From Auanema rhodensis (Eukaryota; Nematoda; Chromadorea; Rhabditida; Rhabditidae): a stretch of DNA of 64,000 bases. Position numbers and translations under genes: made by a program. Below are positions 39,963-52,642 of this stretch, in pieces. Within the stretch, counting starts at the first letter, position 1, and the number at the start of each line of letters is the position of its first letter. The notes beneath the pieces are model-generated. The model was not told the origin of the DNA and searched no databases. It saw nothing but the letters and a program-made list of their open reading frames with translations. The stretch lies in the NCBI GenBank assembly GCA_964057225.1, contig OZ059899.1:4898001-4962000 (forward strand), written 5' to 3'.

Positions 39963-42900
39963 CTAGCGGCGCTTCCTGCAAAAACGAACATATAGTAAGC
40001 TAAAGATGGAGAGAAGGACGTAGAAGGAGCATAGAAACGATCATTAAATGGGCTAGTAAAAGAGAGCCAGTAGTGGTAAGGAGGAACACTGACAGCAAAA
40101 AAATAAGAAAGATAGACAAAATACATAGAATTGCCGTGACATTCACATGCCTTCTGTTAGAACGACCTTGAACAGCAGAAGAGGTCTGCTTTTAGGTCGT
40201 TGCATAAAATGAGGGTTCAAAAAGAAGAGAAACGTACCAAATCCATTTAGCTCTGGCTCCTGGTTGATTTACTTTACTTCTTTCTTTCTTTCTTGGATCC
40301 AATGTCAAGAGACCAGCTGTAATTAACAACGTAACGAACATCCGAATGAACGCGATTTTTCATTTATCAGGTGAGGAAGAATGAGAGAAAACACGATGTA
40401 GACGTGAAATCATTTAAAACAAAGCAGATAAGCGATAGCGAAAGTAATTAGCAAAAGATATATATCAAAATGTCGTTTTCGTGTTACTCTGTGTGGATGT
40501 ATGCAATCCTAAGCATGCTTGTCCTCCAAGATCACAACAAGTCTCTTCTTCTACTCTTTTTCTATCTCTCCTAACGCCAATGCTTTACGCTGGATGAAGA
40601 AGAGCACATGAATAGCCATAATTCTTTGTTGAATCTTACATGCTTTGCAATTTAAACATATGCGGTTATGCCATGCTTCCTTTTAAAAAAGAATGAGAAG
40701 ACAGAAAAATGAAAGCAATCCGTGATTCTCGAGGGGAGCGTTAAGCTAGAACCGATCTTTAGCCGATGTGCTACTACGTTTTGCTCAAGGTCAGAGGAAC
40801 TAAAACTTCACGACGGAGGACTCGTTTACTGATTCCACAACGATCAAAAAGGCCGTGTAATATGACAAAGAACAACGAAATTTTTTGAAAATACTGATTT
40901 GCCTGTCATTTGTCAAAAATTTGTTGAGTTACGAAAATTTCAAAACTGTTAATTCTCATGGCCAGATTGAAACATATAATCATATTACTCAGCATAATCA
41001 AAAATCACGAAAGTAGGAAAGTCTCACGCACTCCCGGTTAAGCTTACGTGTAATTCATTTTGCAATTAGAAAAATCATTTTCCAGTAACTTACCTAGTCT
41101 TAGAGGTTCTGCTGTTTCTGGATAAAGAGCAGCGATACATAACGCAGTTCCATGGCGCACAGCTTTCGGCAGAGCAGTGGCTCCATCATTGACACAATTC
41201 GCTCTGACATCTACTCTTCCAAGAAGATTAGAAACAATCAATGGAGCCAAAAGGATTTCTCTGGAAAAAAGAAATGTATGCTTTGTGTTAATTTCTGGAT
41301 TATACAAATAGTTTAATAGATTATGTTCTTTAAATTTAGTTTTTGGTTTTTTTTCCATTTCAGAACTGATACCCGTATTTCCACTTTTCCCACATTGTTA
41401 CAAACGTATATTTCCCATGAAAGCTCTTCAGAAGCCACATTAAGCCTACACACTTTCTTCCAAAACATTATTTTAAAAGTTTTACCCAGCTCTTGTAGTC
41501 TTATCAGAAAATCTTGCATAAAATTGTTTGATCGGTTGAAAACGTCTGAGAACAATATGTTTGATGACAGCACGTCCAAAGTAAGCAAGAAACCAACAGC
41601 GTGTTCGACTTGTTTATCTGTTCACGTGGTGACAGGGTGGGCGCGCGTGCAAGTCGCGATGAGGTACGAAGAGTCAGAGCCCGAGCCGCAGCCACAACAT
41701 GCTTTGATGAGCAAGTAGTCTGAGGAAAACGCGCACTGGCCTGGGCTACGAGCAAAGCTTCATCTGTGTTGTGTTCGATTATATATATATATATATATGT
41801 TTGCAAATGGAACATATGAGAGGGTGAAAGAGAAAGAATATGAGACGAATGAGAACGAGAAAGACTTGAAATATATTAGTCGCAAAGCGAATATTATTCA
41901 AAACGAGTGACCGCATTCCGAACTAGTCCCATCTCTCGCATCTGATATATTCTCTACCAGACAACACATATGACGTATTAAAGGTTATTTCTCAGCAGCT
42001 ACTCAAATCCTCACAAGTGAGTCATCTTTAAACCGTTGTTGATGTCACAAGGAATAACAAGAGAACACAAACCCGCCATTTTGTGTCATTCAGAGTTTGA
42101 CCATCAGAAAACAAGTAACATAACACCGATCATATTCCGTTTCAACAGGGGCTTGAATATGAAAAAGGAAAATGTCTTTCCCAAAAGTGCAACTGAAATG
42201 AACGTGAACTCAATTTTCTTTTTTATTTTCCTCCACTAGAGAATAGATGGATGCATCTTGGATGATCTAGGTAGAGGAGAATTCATAGACTGTTAACCTC
42301 ACAAAAAATCGAACAGCTCATCGCCTGATGGAGAAAAATGTGATACCGAACACCCGAGCAGATGCAAACTCGCATACCCCATTAATGAAATCGTACAGCC
42401 AAATAATCTACCATGGTTTCCTCGTTCAGAAGGTTTGTTTATGTATGCGTATGTGGGTGGTCAAAGCAAAAAAAAACGAGAGAGAAACAAAGAAAGTGAG
42501 AGGGTGAGGGGAAAGACCGAGTGACCAAAACAAACGTCATAGCTGACGTTCTGCTATGGTCAAAAAGAATGCTCGAAGACCGATTGTTTATCTCACATAC
42601 AGCTAGATTCATTTTGCAAAACGGCCTAGAAGTAATGCGATGATTCCTCAGTACAATGTTAAATTCACATGCCTCTTGTTTGATTTCACCAGTGTGATTA
42701 ACTTAAGTGCTTTTTTGACTGAAAAAAACTAACCTGGCTAGAAGAGATCGGAAGTCATATAAGGCAAGGCCATCAACATCGAACTGGCCTGTACCTGCAT
42801 CAGCAACTGTAACGGTAGCAGTCGTGTTTTTACAATGTGTCCTTAAAAGAACATTGACATCAAAGATTAGAAAAGTTCAACTTTCACTCAAAAATTTTAA

Positions 42901-44172
42901 AAAAATGTATACCTGACGGTGGCAGTACGTCTATCTGATACTTGGCAAGTTACAACCTCGGGAATACGGGGTCCAAAAAGTTTCGATTCCGTAGTAGCAG
43001 CTAGAGGCTCTCTGAAAACTTTCATACAGTCTGAAAACATTGTCTGAGTCACCTATATTCATTGATGAACTTGGCTTCAATAGCGGATCCTGGAATGCTT
43101 GAAAAGTAATCCAAGGCCATCATAAGTTGAACATACTAGAAAAACAATTCAAAATTTTTCATTTCATAATAGTGCAAACCATTTCTGAGTTAATTTTTTC
43201 CTTAAGCTTTTTCTTCATTTTCTCTTCTGTCAACCATTGTGAGCCACTCAAATTTCTGTTAAAAACAAGTATCAATTGATAAAAAATAGAACATCATACA
43301 ATATTTGCATATCAGCAGAATTTGCATTGCCAAGTTCTGCTCTCTCATTGTAAAATCTAGTAACGTTCTGTGTTTTTACACCAATTTCCTTGAAAAAGAT
43401 AAAGTCTACGATCTATCTTAAAGCAATTTCGTACCGATAACAAAGAATAATAGTTAGGACTCAATGTGTAAAACCGACTTCCATTTGGTCTACCTTCTTC
43501 ATTGAAGGTAAATTGTTTGAACCTAAAATAATCTCAAGTTAGGAAGAAATTAGTTGAACTTCTAATTGATAATGCTATCTCCTGAAATTGGAAAACATTC
43601 AAGGTTTCTCTCATGATTTTCTGAGAAAATGATAACCATGTGAAAAGATCAGTTACAAAATTATTTTGCCGAATGAAATTTAGTAAGCGGTTGCATTAAA
43701 AAAAATTATTTTTCCTATAATGACCAAATGAACTTCAAAGGAGCAACACTTACTGAGGAATTATCTCATCAGGAGGACGCATAACAGGCCTAGCTTTTGG
43801 ATCAGATAAACCAGATGGAAACAGATATTCAATTGCACTAAATTATTTAAAATTAACTTTTTTTTCTATCACAATTTACCTATCAATATCTGATTGAGTC
43901 ATAGAATGGGGATCTAATGACATCATATTAGCTAGATGACGACGACCTAATTCAAAATCAGCACTAAAAATTTAGAAATCGGGTACTATAAAACTACACG
44001 CATCTAACCGTTCTCTATTCATCATAGCAACATGATCTTTACTATGCTTCAAATATGTTTCAAGCGCTTTTCCAATTTTTTTAAGCTTCTGATCACTTGT
44101 GTGCTCCGCTGACACTTCTGAACACAGAAGTCTAACAGAAGGAATCACACCTCTGGAAGCCCGGGTAATCAT
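39963..44172 (-). CDS. mrps-9: MRPS9, mitochondrial small-subunit ribosomal protein uS9m
   Basis: The N-terminus MITRASRGVIPSVRLLCSEV looks like a mitochondrial presequence. Conserved metazoan mS9 sequence follows: LKKIGKALETYLKHSKDHVA, ADFELGRRHLANMMSLDPHS, KARPVMRPPDEIIP and FTFNEEGRPNGSRFYTLSPN. The universal uS9 core is VADAGTGQFDVDGLALYDFR, then GRVDVRANCVNDGATALPKA, VRHGTALCIAALYPE, LAGLLTLDPRKKERSK and the tail PGARAKWIWKRR, which enters the ribosome P site. The last codons sit on a tiny exon at about 39963-39976. Introns are short except one of about 1.45 kb (41263-42733) and one of about 775 bases (40320-41093). The ARAP-like gene ends 382 bases upstream on the same strand. Confidence 0.93.
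41263..42733 (-). other. Long MRPS9 intron
   Basis: This intron of about 1.5 kb separates DFRSLLA from REILLAPLIVSNLLG. It holds a GC-rich patch at 41625-41755, a (TA)n run at 41780-41799 and purine-rich GA patches at 41818-41870 and 42475-42530. Open frames inside it have no recognised domain. Confidence 0.55.
41780..41799 (+). repeat. (TA)n microsatellite
   Basis: TA dinucleotides run for about 20 bases inside the long MRPS9 intron. Confidence 0.85.
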
Positions 44173-44554
44173 GACGGCTTTACCTTTGGAACAATATAAT
44201 TAAAACTAATTACAAAGAAAAACTGATATAAGAACGATGAAACGTAAAAAGAAAATAGGCAATGTTCCTTTATAAACAGGAAGAATGTTTTATCAAGAAT
44301 TATTGGGCAGTTAAGCCATTCCAAATTGGGATTAAATCACATAACAATCATATATGTAAACGATAATCTCTACTACACTATTATACAACAATTATAGAAC
44401 GCATAAGACAACAGTTTCTCATATTGAATAAAGCGAAATATTATACTATTGATACTCGTAAGGAATTTAATAAAAAGCATATGTCTGATATGAATAGAAA
44501 TATGAAAATCATCTAGTTTTTGTGAGTATAAATAAATAAGCATGCAGAAAACAG

Positions 44555-47500
44555 CTATATATGAACAAGAGGTGTAGGTTGTCCGCCCGTTTGAATGAAA
44601 TTTATAGTAAAAAGGAACTTTGTTCTATCTGCAAAGTGTTTGAAAGAAACACAAAACCCTGCCATTTTATCACGATAGTTGGTAGAATTAACAACGAAGA
44701 AAGTCGATGAATTGGGATACGGAGCCTGAAATAAAGAGATATATATTGTTTTGGCAATACCAAACAGACTTTTCTGCACGCTTCTGCACCGCTATACCAC
44801 ACTAGGCCATGCAGGTCCCATTCTTTCCAATTTTTGTCTCCTTTAACAGCAATGACTTTTTCCCCTCGTTCAACTTTAAGCTCGCAAGATTTAAACGTTT
44901 TGGTACCAGGTTCAGCTATTTTAACTTTACCACTGAAGGGGGTCTAAGATCAAAACATTAGCGATGAAGAAAAATACATTAAACTCACAATATCATTATA
45001 TTGACTTTCCGGTTCTTCATGATCAAAAAGTAGAAAGCCATCACTGCAATTCCAAGGAATCCATCTATTGACTACGATTTCCGACAATTTCTCAGCTGGA
45101 TGTAACTTCCGCCTCAAACAAGAATCTCGAAGTACCTATAAACAAATCAGTAAAAATACATAAAAAACCTCTACTAACTTCGTAAATAGCATATTTCCCA
45201 TCAATTGACCCTGTGAAACCACGTTTAGCAACTGCTTCACGGCAAACTTCTTCAGCAGCAAGATCCGCTTGAACATTAAATGAAATATTTTCTCTTTCCC
45301 ATAGATGAATTGGAATAAGTAAACCATTTGCTCTGCCCTGGAAAAAGTCAGAAATTATCCGAGAAATATATATTTTCCTTGGAATTACTTTGTTTTGAGG
45401 AGTTGCTGCTTTCTTGGCACTTTCTAGCATAACTCGACTCAATTCTTCCCGCATAGTAAGCTTAAATTTGAATCTTATACACGAGAGCATAAACAGTAAT
45501 ACCTCGAAAATTTTATCGAATTCAACTATTAAAGTTGCGATAACAGATATTTGTTTTGAATTGTCTTTGAAACACATCTCACTTTCTGAATCAGTGTGAA
45601 AAAGCGAAGGTCCAAAAACCTTTGCTAAATTATCAAAGCTTGCTTTGTTTCCGCCACAGTTATTCGAAACTTCTCTGGAAATAAATTTATGAGGATATTA
45701 ATTAGATAAATCATACTTCAAATGGGACATTAGCTTTCTTAAAGTACTAAGATATACACATGGAAGAGTATGTATGATTTTCCGGAACTCTTCAGTGCGG
45801 CTCTCTTGAGCTGATGTCACTAAAAGAGAAAAATGAATTGGAATCAACTTTTTTTCAGCCCACAAGCATCAAATAGTTGAGAGTGAACTTCAACTGGGAA
45901 TAAAGGTGTAGGCAATTTTCTGAAAAATTGTCTAAGAACATCAGCAACTGCATACACTGTTTCATCTGTTGCTGGTAAAAGATGAGTTCCGGCAGGATCT
46001 GTAGGACAAGTTACCAATTAAATATATCAAAAACACTTACCTTCAAGCAATTTATTCATTATATCTTTAGCTTCTGATATCTTTCCATTTCTTCGATATA
46101 TTCCCTCAGATGACATACCATAAACGGATATAAATCGAATACATTTATCAACAATCTAGAGCACTTATATGAAACTGTTTATAGTAAAAGGAGCATTACC
46201 ATCGGCACATTATCAGAAGTCAAACGATATTCATCAAGATTTGATGGAGTTGCGCAGATTGCCTTATTCAGTGCGTCAAACCATTTGTTTGTACATGTTT
46301 CATCTTCGCACTCGAAATATAAGGAACTAAAAAAAAGTTCAAAATAATAATATAAATGGTACAAGAATACCATCCATCCAATGTTAGCATAAAAGCTCCT
46401 CTTGTTTTCTTTTTAATTCGAGGACACCATTGACACTTATTCACCCGTTCACGCACGCCTAATACCTGAAACCAAAATGATGAAGCGTTTTTTTATTTCA
46501 ATTAGTCACTTTTCTCAAATCAAGTTCGTATATGTATTCCGGAGAATCACGAATTACATATTGAAACGATTTTTCCGCGAAGCAACATATAGCCAGTTGC
46601 CATTCTGCAGCAGAGCCTTGAAAATATTTCAAGTAAAAAAACGGAAAAAAACTGAATAAAACCATGACGAAGCCAAATCATTCCACAAGTTTGAACTGCT
46701 TTCACACTTCCTTTTAATATACTACAGTCTGACACCCAACACTTAAAAGATAGAAATTTCTAAATATTTTATAGAAATAAAAAAAACGAACCTCTCCTAA
46801 TAAGAAAGTCCAAGTATCAGAAAAACTTTCCACAGTAAAAGTTATACTTTTTTGAGCTTCCATTTCATTTAATCGAATATATATTACATCATCCTCACGA
46901 GAAATAATTTGACATTCTGGGATATGGAACGGACCGGAGAGTAAGTCATTTGTCTTAAAGAGAATGTTTATAATGTTAAAATTGTACAATATAATCAATT
47001 GTACCTCGTCATCCTCATGGAAAGATAAATTCATATCTTTTAAACGAGCATGAGCTTTTTTCCTTTCTTTTTTCCCAACATGTATCGATACAAAACCAAA
47101 AAATGATATTGCCGTTCCACAAATTTCAACTTCATTACTTTCTTCTGTAAAAATATTTTGATTAAGTGGATAGTGATATAAATCTTACGCAGAGAGATTG
47201 GACGTTCATCTTCTTTGAAATCCTGAAGAGAATTTGTCAAAGATTTACGTAGAAAGTTCACCCTAAAGCATATTCAATAAATAAATCTAAGAGAATGAAA
47301 AGAAACATTTTTGGAGTGGGAGTATATGTATTACAAACTGAAGATCTTGAAGAGTTTGATGATGGTAATTTCAAATCTAATATACTAGTTGAAAGATTAC
47401 TAAATGCAGGGTCGTCATGATATTCTACAAGTTTAGAATATAGATAAAATAATAAAACAATAGAAACCTATCGTTGGCTCTACAGACAAAGGGGAACTAC

Positions 47501-48447
47501 TCCTAGATTCTGACGCAACTGATTCAACATTTCTGAATATTTGGTTGAATATAACAACCACTTCTAATATATACCTTCTTGGGCTCACTGGACTACCAAG
47601 TGAACAAAACCCTGAAGTTGCTGTAGAGGAAGAAGCTAAATGTCGAAACTGTTCTAAAGACATATAAGCTGAGTTTTCGATGACTCTTGACGCTTCTTTT
47701 TCACTTAAATTACTAAAATCAGAATAAAAACAGATAAAAACGATTAATTTTACCTTGGCGTAGTCAAGATATTGAAAAATTGTTCATTCGAAACTGTGGC
47801 ATTTGAACTATCATTTCGATGAGGTGGAGGGGGCGAATCAAAATTTGGAGCTGATGGTTGTCGAGCCGGCTCTGTATTATAATAAACTGGAGACAACGAT
47901 TCTTTTCTGAGTAATTTTGGAGCGTTTCCGGGAGGAGGTGGGGCTACCCGAGTTGTGTTATTCTGGGGCTGTAATAGCAATTTGAATATACTAATTTTAA
48001 ATTCATTACTACATCAACATTCCATCCAATAGGTGGTGAGCGCGGAGTTGGTGGTGCTGGTCTCCCTGGTGTAGGAACTTTAACATCGAGATCCGACCCA
48101 CTCCGCTCTGAATAATTAATACTTGAATGATTCATAATGTTTATAACATACTATACTCGTCAAGACCTGCTTCTTTAAAAGGATATAAATTCGAAGTGCT
48201 TGTTGAGGACACATTGGTTTCTGCATAAACATCAACCGATGAATTGTCCCCTATCTAAAAATATTTCAAATAAAATTTTTTAAAATGCTGAAGAAAAAGC
48301 TATACACATAGAAAACAAAAAAAGCGCAGAAATATTTAACAAAACCTGAGCTGGAATTACTTCTTGATTTTGTGGCTTCACGCTTTTTACAACATTAAGT
48401 CGCGTACGTGGTTTAGGAACAGGAGGAACAACCGTGGTATTCATCAT
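44555..48447 (-). CDS. ARAP-like RhoGAP with PH and Ras-association domains
   Basis: The first in-frame Met used is MMNTTVVPPVPKPRTRLNVV at 48447; the frame is open a little further upstream, so a 5' exon is possible. The N-terminal third is Pro/Ser-rich (PPPPGNAPKLL; SPPPPHRN). PH-like sequence follows (GFVSIHVGKKERKKAHARLK; TDRWFDAL-type ending at TCTNKWFDALNKAI). The RhoGAP domain reads VPMIVDKCIRFISVYGMSSE, GIYRRNGKIS (arginine finger in GIYR), VLRQFFRKLPTPLFP and LAKVFGPSLF. A Ras-association domain (ISFNVQADLAAEEVCREAVA; KYAIYEV) and a C-terminal PH domain (GFLLFDHEEPE; GFCVSFKHFADRTKFLF) follow. RhoGAP-RA-PH is the ARAP layout. No ArfGAP zinc finger is seen, as in fly RhoGAP15B. It would switch off Rho-type GTPases at membranes. 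It ends PTPLVHI. Confidence 0.8.
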
Positions 48448-49278
48448 TCGAAATAATTTTCTAACATCCCAATGAGCAAAACTGAAAATATAAAAGTAAG
48501 AAAAATAAAAATGATCATCTAAAAGCCGATAGCAAAAGAACATGATTTATACAGCACGGGATATTATCTATAGTTGATATGAAAATTAGTTATAAAATTG
48601 AAATTGTTATTGAAAACGGAAAAACTCAAAGGATGATTAAATGATTTTCTTATGAATTATAGAATATTGATGAATACAAGCTTTCCGTATAATGTATTTG
48701 TCATTTCGACAACAGTTGTGTTAAGTGTACGCAATGAGTCATAGTTATTTCTGTGACTTCGATTAGGATACAGTGATAATTAATTAAAAGGAAGAGTACT
48801 GTTATATTTGATTATAGAACATAAATATAATTGTTTGTTAATATTACTGAAAATATCTTAAACATGAAAGTCAAATTTGTGTTAATAATGGCTCTCACGA
48901 TATTTCCTTCCTTGACATACCAAATAAGGCTAGGGAAGTAGAAAAGTTTGTAAAGAGGTCCTCTGCATCAGGTATTACGGGTAGGTTGGTGTATGACTGT
49001 CTGTTCTGTCTATTTACCAAATTGACGACTTAAAAATGAACTCATGTTAAACGGGATAGAATCTAGAGAGAGAATGTAAGAGACCCCTGATGATTCATCA
49101 GAAACTAACCGAAGTTTCTGCTGGGAATTAAGAAAGAAAACATGTTCAATCAGCTACTATTCTAAGTTCAAAAACAACTTTAAGCTCTATGTTGAGATCT
49201 GTAACATGAATTAATATACAATTTTGTATTTATGCCATACTTAGATATCATTTTACAAAAAGGCTAAATGTCAAATTG
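48448..49278. other. Divergent intergenic region, ARAP-like and TAK1-like genes
   Basis: This AT-rich 830 bases likely holds two promoters and possibly a missed ARAP 5' exon (TTTTCAG acceptor at about 48482). I see no other feature. Confidence 0.4.
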
Positions 49279-52109
49279 ATGGAGAAAAAACAAAAAAAAG
49301 TTCTGATCGTTGATGATGAACGCAAAACCACATGGCTTCCCTTTCAAAGCATTAAAGCATTAGAAACTATTTCTGTTATTAAAGATTTAGATAGGTACGA
49401 ATTGGAGTTTTTAATTCTAGCTATAAAAATAAAATATTTTTAATAGTGCAAACAGAATATTATGGAAATTGTATAATTATAAGAAAGTTTATTTACAGTT
49501 CAATTTGTTTATGTCAAATCGTTTCAAAAATAAGGTGAAGAAACAATCTTTTCAAAGAGGTTGCATTATCAACTACAAATAATCTTTTATCAAGATATTC
49601 GGTTTGTTATCATTTCATTTCAACAAGAATGGGAAATTCGCCTTTACTTCCAACGGTGAAATCAGATTCTACGTTGGTGTATAATTCTATTTTACCATTC
49701 TATGAAAATAAAAATTTTGAGGCAAGTTTCTCTTAATTATTTGGATTCTCACAAAGACAAACCAGAAAATCTTTTTTTCTTTCAAAAGATTCAAAAAAAA
49801 AAGAATCATTCATTTTGAGTAGAAGAAGATTCATTTTCGCATTAAAAACTATATTTAAAGTTTTTATATATTTTGCAATGAATTGATAAGGCGTTTCATA
49901 AAATTTTTCTGTTATATTCAACATTAATCATAGTTTCTTTATAATTTTCAATTTTTTTTAGTTGCACGCATTTGAACCTTGTCGTTTAACATATCGTAAT
50001 GTTCTCAGGCCAGCTTATGTATGTATATGTTCAGATTTGTCTGAAAAAAAAACTGTAATTGATATAATAGAATTACGTTCACCTAAAGGAAAGAAAATAA
50101 TTAATGTAATAGAATCAATGTGAGTTATTTTTATTAATATTTTAAGTAATAATAACTCTTTTAAGTAATAAACAATGTTTGAGCAATAATTTCATTGTTG
50201 ATAATCGTTTAACTATTGGAACGATGAATGGTCCTATGATTATTCAATTTCAGAACGAAGTTTCAAGTCAGCAGATCAATGAAGCTTTAAGTAAATATTC
50301 ATTTTCCAATGCATATAATCGTTAGTTTCTAATTGAAGATAATTTTCAATCTAACCAAGGAGAACTAGCTCCACTACCACCACCACGAAATGCCTCTCTT
50401 CAAAATAAAACTCAACTTGTCAGGCCACTAAATCAAACTTTCATTGATCCTACAACTTTTCACCCAACGAAGTTAAAGCCGACAGCCCCACCTATGGAAG
50501 AAAATGATATTAAAAATAGAGATCTTAATTTACCTAAAAGATTGAAAACCCCAGGTTTGAATAACTAATTTAAACAATTTTATATCAAATACGATTTACA
50601 GCCCCGAAAGCGCCAATAAAAGAAGATCATGTTATAGAATTAGAAGTCAAATTTCGACAGAATACTGATAATACTAAAAGAGAATATATTCCTAATATAA
50701 ACAATATTGTGATATCACCTGTAAATAAAGAATTGAAGGAAGAAGAGGAGCAAAACAAGAAAGAAGCTGAGACTCCAGTACTTGACAAAATGATAAAAAG
50801 AGGTATGAAGAAATTATTTAATTAGTTGTTATACGATTTTGAATTATTTCAGTAATTAAAACGAATAGAAGAGCGTCCATAAATCTTGAAGAGTTAAATG
50901 AAACTGAAATATTTTATAAATCAGATTTAAAGAATGAACGAATACTGGCGAAAGGTGGTCAAGGAGTTGTATCATTTGCTAAAACTAAATTTTATCCGTG
51001 AGCATTTTTATTAAAGACAACTTGTTTTAAAATTTTCATTTGTAGGAAAATTGCCGTTAAGTATTTCTCAAGGATACAAAAATATGCAGATTATAACAAA
51101 AAGGAGTTTCTATTACTTAAATCAGTAATTATTTTATTTTTTAATGAAAATTTTTGAAAATGACTTTCAGCTTCGTTTTCCTCAAATTGTCCAGTATTAT
51201 GGAATTTTATATGATGATGAAAGTCATCGATTAACTAAAAAAGCTCCTTTAGGATTTGTAATGGAATATATGAGTGGAGGAAGTTTACATAATAGTTAAT
51301 TTTAATTTTTTTTTAATGAAGTAATGTCGTTTCTATAGTTATTCATGATAGACCTGCATTGTCATATACGGGTGTTGAGGTATTGAACTGGATACGTCAA
51401 GCTTCATCAGGAATTAACTTCCTGCATAAACATAAAGTAATTCATAGGGATATTAAACCGGCAAAGTGATTTTTCATCAAGTTAATATTCTTAAATAGCT
51501 TAATTACAGCATGCTGGTAAATAGAACTCGAACTATTCTTAAAATTTGTGATTTAGGACTGTCATCGGATATGGAATATGCCAATACGGCTGAGTAAGAA
51601 ATTTGATTTCCTAGTATATTCACTTACAAAATATGAAATTGCTTCCAGCATTGGGACGTTTTATTATATTGCACCGGAAGTTTTAGGACAACCTCTTCAA
51701 AACATCAAATATGACAATAAATGTGACGTGTACAGTCTTGCTATATCAATGTGGGAAATGATTCATCGAAGGTACAACATTTAATGTCCCTTATCATCTT
51801 GCCCCACACCCAGTACGATTTAACATTTTTTTCAGTGTTCCATATTCGGATAAAAAACGGTCATTCATAGGATTATTGGATGAGATAAGAAAAAATGATC
51901 TACGTCCAAAAATTCAATTAAATATCTGCCCAACTAGACTTATTACAATTATAGAACAGTGAGTAATTTTACTTTAACTTAAAAAAAGTGATTTTTTGCT
52001 TAGATCGTGGAATCGAGATCCTGCAAAACGACTTACTATGGAGAATATTTTTGATTTTTGTATAAACCAATTAGAAAAAATACCTGATAGTTATGATATA
52101 TACTGGTGA
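49279..52109 (+). CDS. TAK1-like (MAP3K7 family) protein kinase with long N-terminal region
   Basis: The start MEKKQKKVLIVDDERKTTWL at 49279 opens a roughly 500-residue N-terminal part of unknown type (for example FEPCRLTYRNVLRPAYVCIC; SDLSEKKTVIDIIELRSPKG; then a Pro-rich stretch PLPPPRNASLQ). The kinase domain follows: ILAKGGQGVVSFAKTKF (glycine loop), KIAVKYFSR (ATP lysine), FPQIVQYYGILYDD, GFVMEYMSGGSLHN, KVIHRDIKPANMLV, ICDLGLSSDM (DLG rather than DFG), SIGTFYYIAPEVLG and NKCDVYSLAISMWEM. The TAK1/MOM-4 family fits best by GGSL, HRDIKPAN and SLAISMWEM. An inactive or atypical kinase is possible given DLG, but Lys, HRD and Asp are present. One intron (49722-49961) appears to use a GC donor. 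It ends SYDIYW. Confidence 0.75.
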
Positions 52110-52642
52110 ACAAGGGCTTTTAATAAAATTTTCTATACTACAACGAGTTCATGAAGCTGATAATCGTATGCATGAGCCATATTCGTATAAATATCTGTTC
52201 ATATTGTATGAATGCAAATCACATGAATAACGAATGTTTCAACGAGTGAACGAGCAAAAAGATCGGAACTTCAAAAACGAAGGAGAAATTACGACACACA
52301 TATTGAAAATCAATCTGTGTTTTCAGACCAATTATGAAAAAGAGAACAACTGAATTTTGCATTAAAACTTTTTTCAATATTTTTATTTTAATTGCCAATA
52401 AAGGATATATGTAAAATAATAATACTATCAACCATTAAACATGTATTTAATATTTGATACACGTGAAACATTTTATAAATGTACGTGATTTAGTAGTACG
52501 TAGTAATCCGTCTGTTGGTCTGCTTTCACTGATTTGTAGGTTTCACCTATGGTTCTTCCTTTGATTGTTTCATATTTGATTCAAATATTCTAATTAAATT
52601 TTTTTTTCAACACATTTACTGTTTAGGCTTTAATAATTTGAA
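52110..52642. other. Intergenic region between TAK1-like and LOTUS-Tudor genes
   Basis: The genes are in the same orientation with a 533-base AT-rich gap. No exon is seen. Confidence 0.45.

Noticed and set aside
41323-41718. 131-codon plus-strand open frame in the MRPS9 intron
   Set aside because: No family match and no codon bias; lies fully in an intron beside the exon of the other strand.
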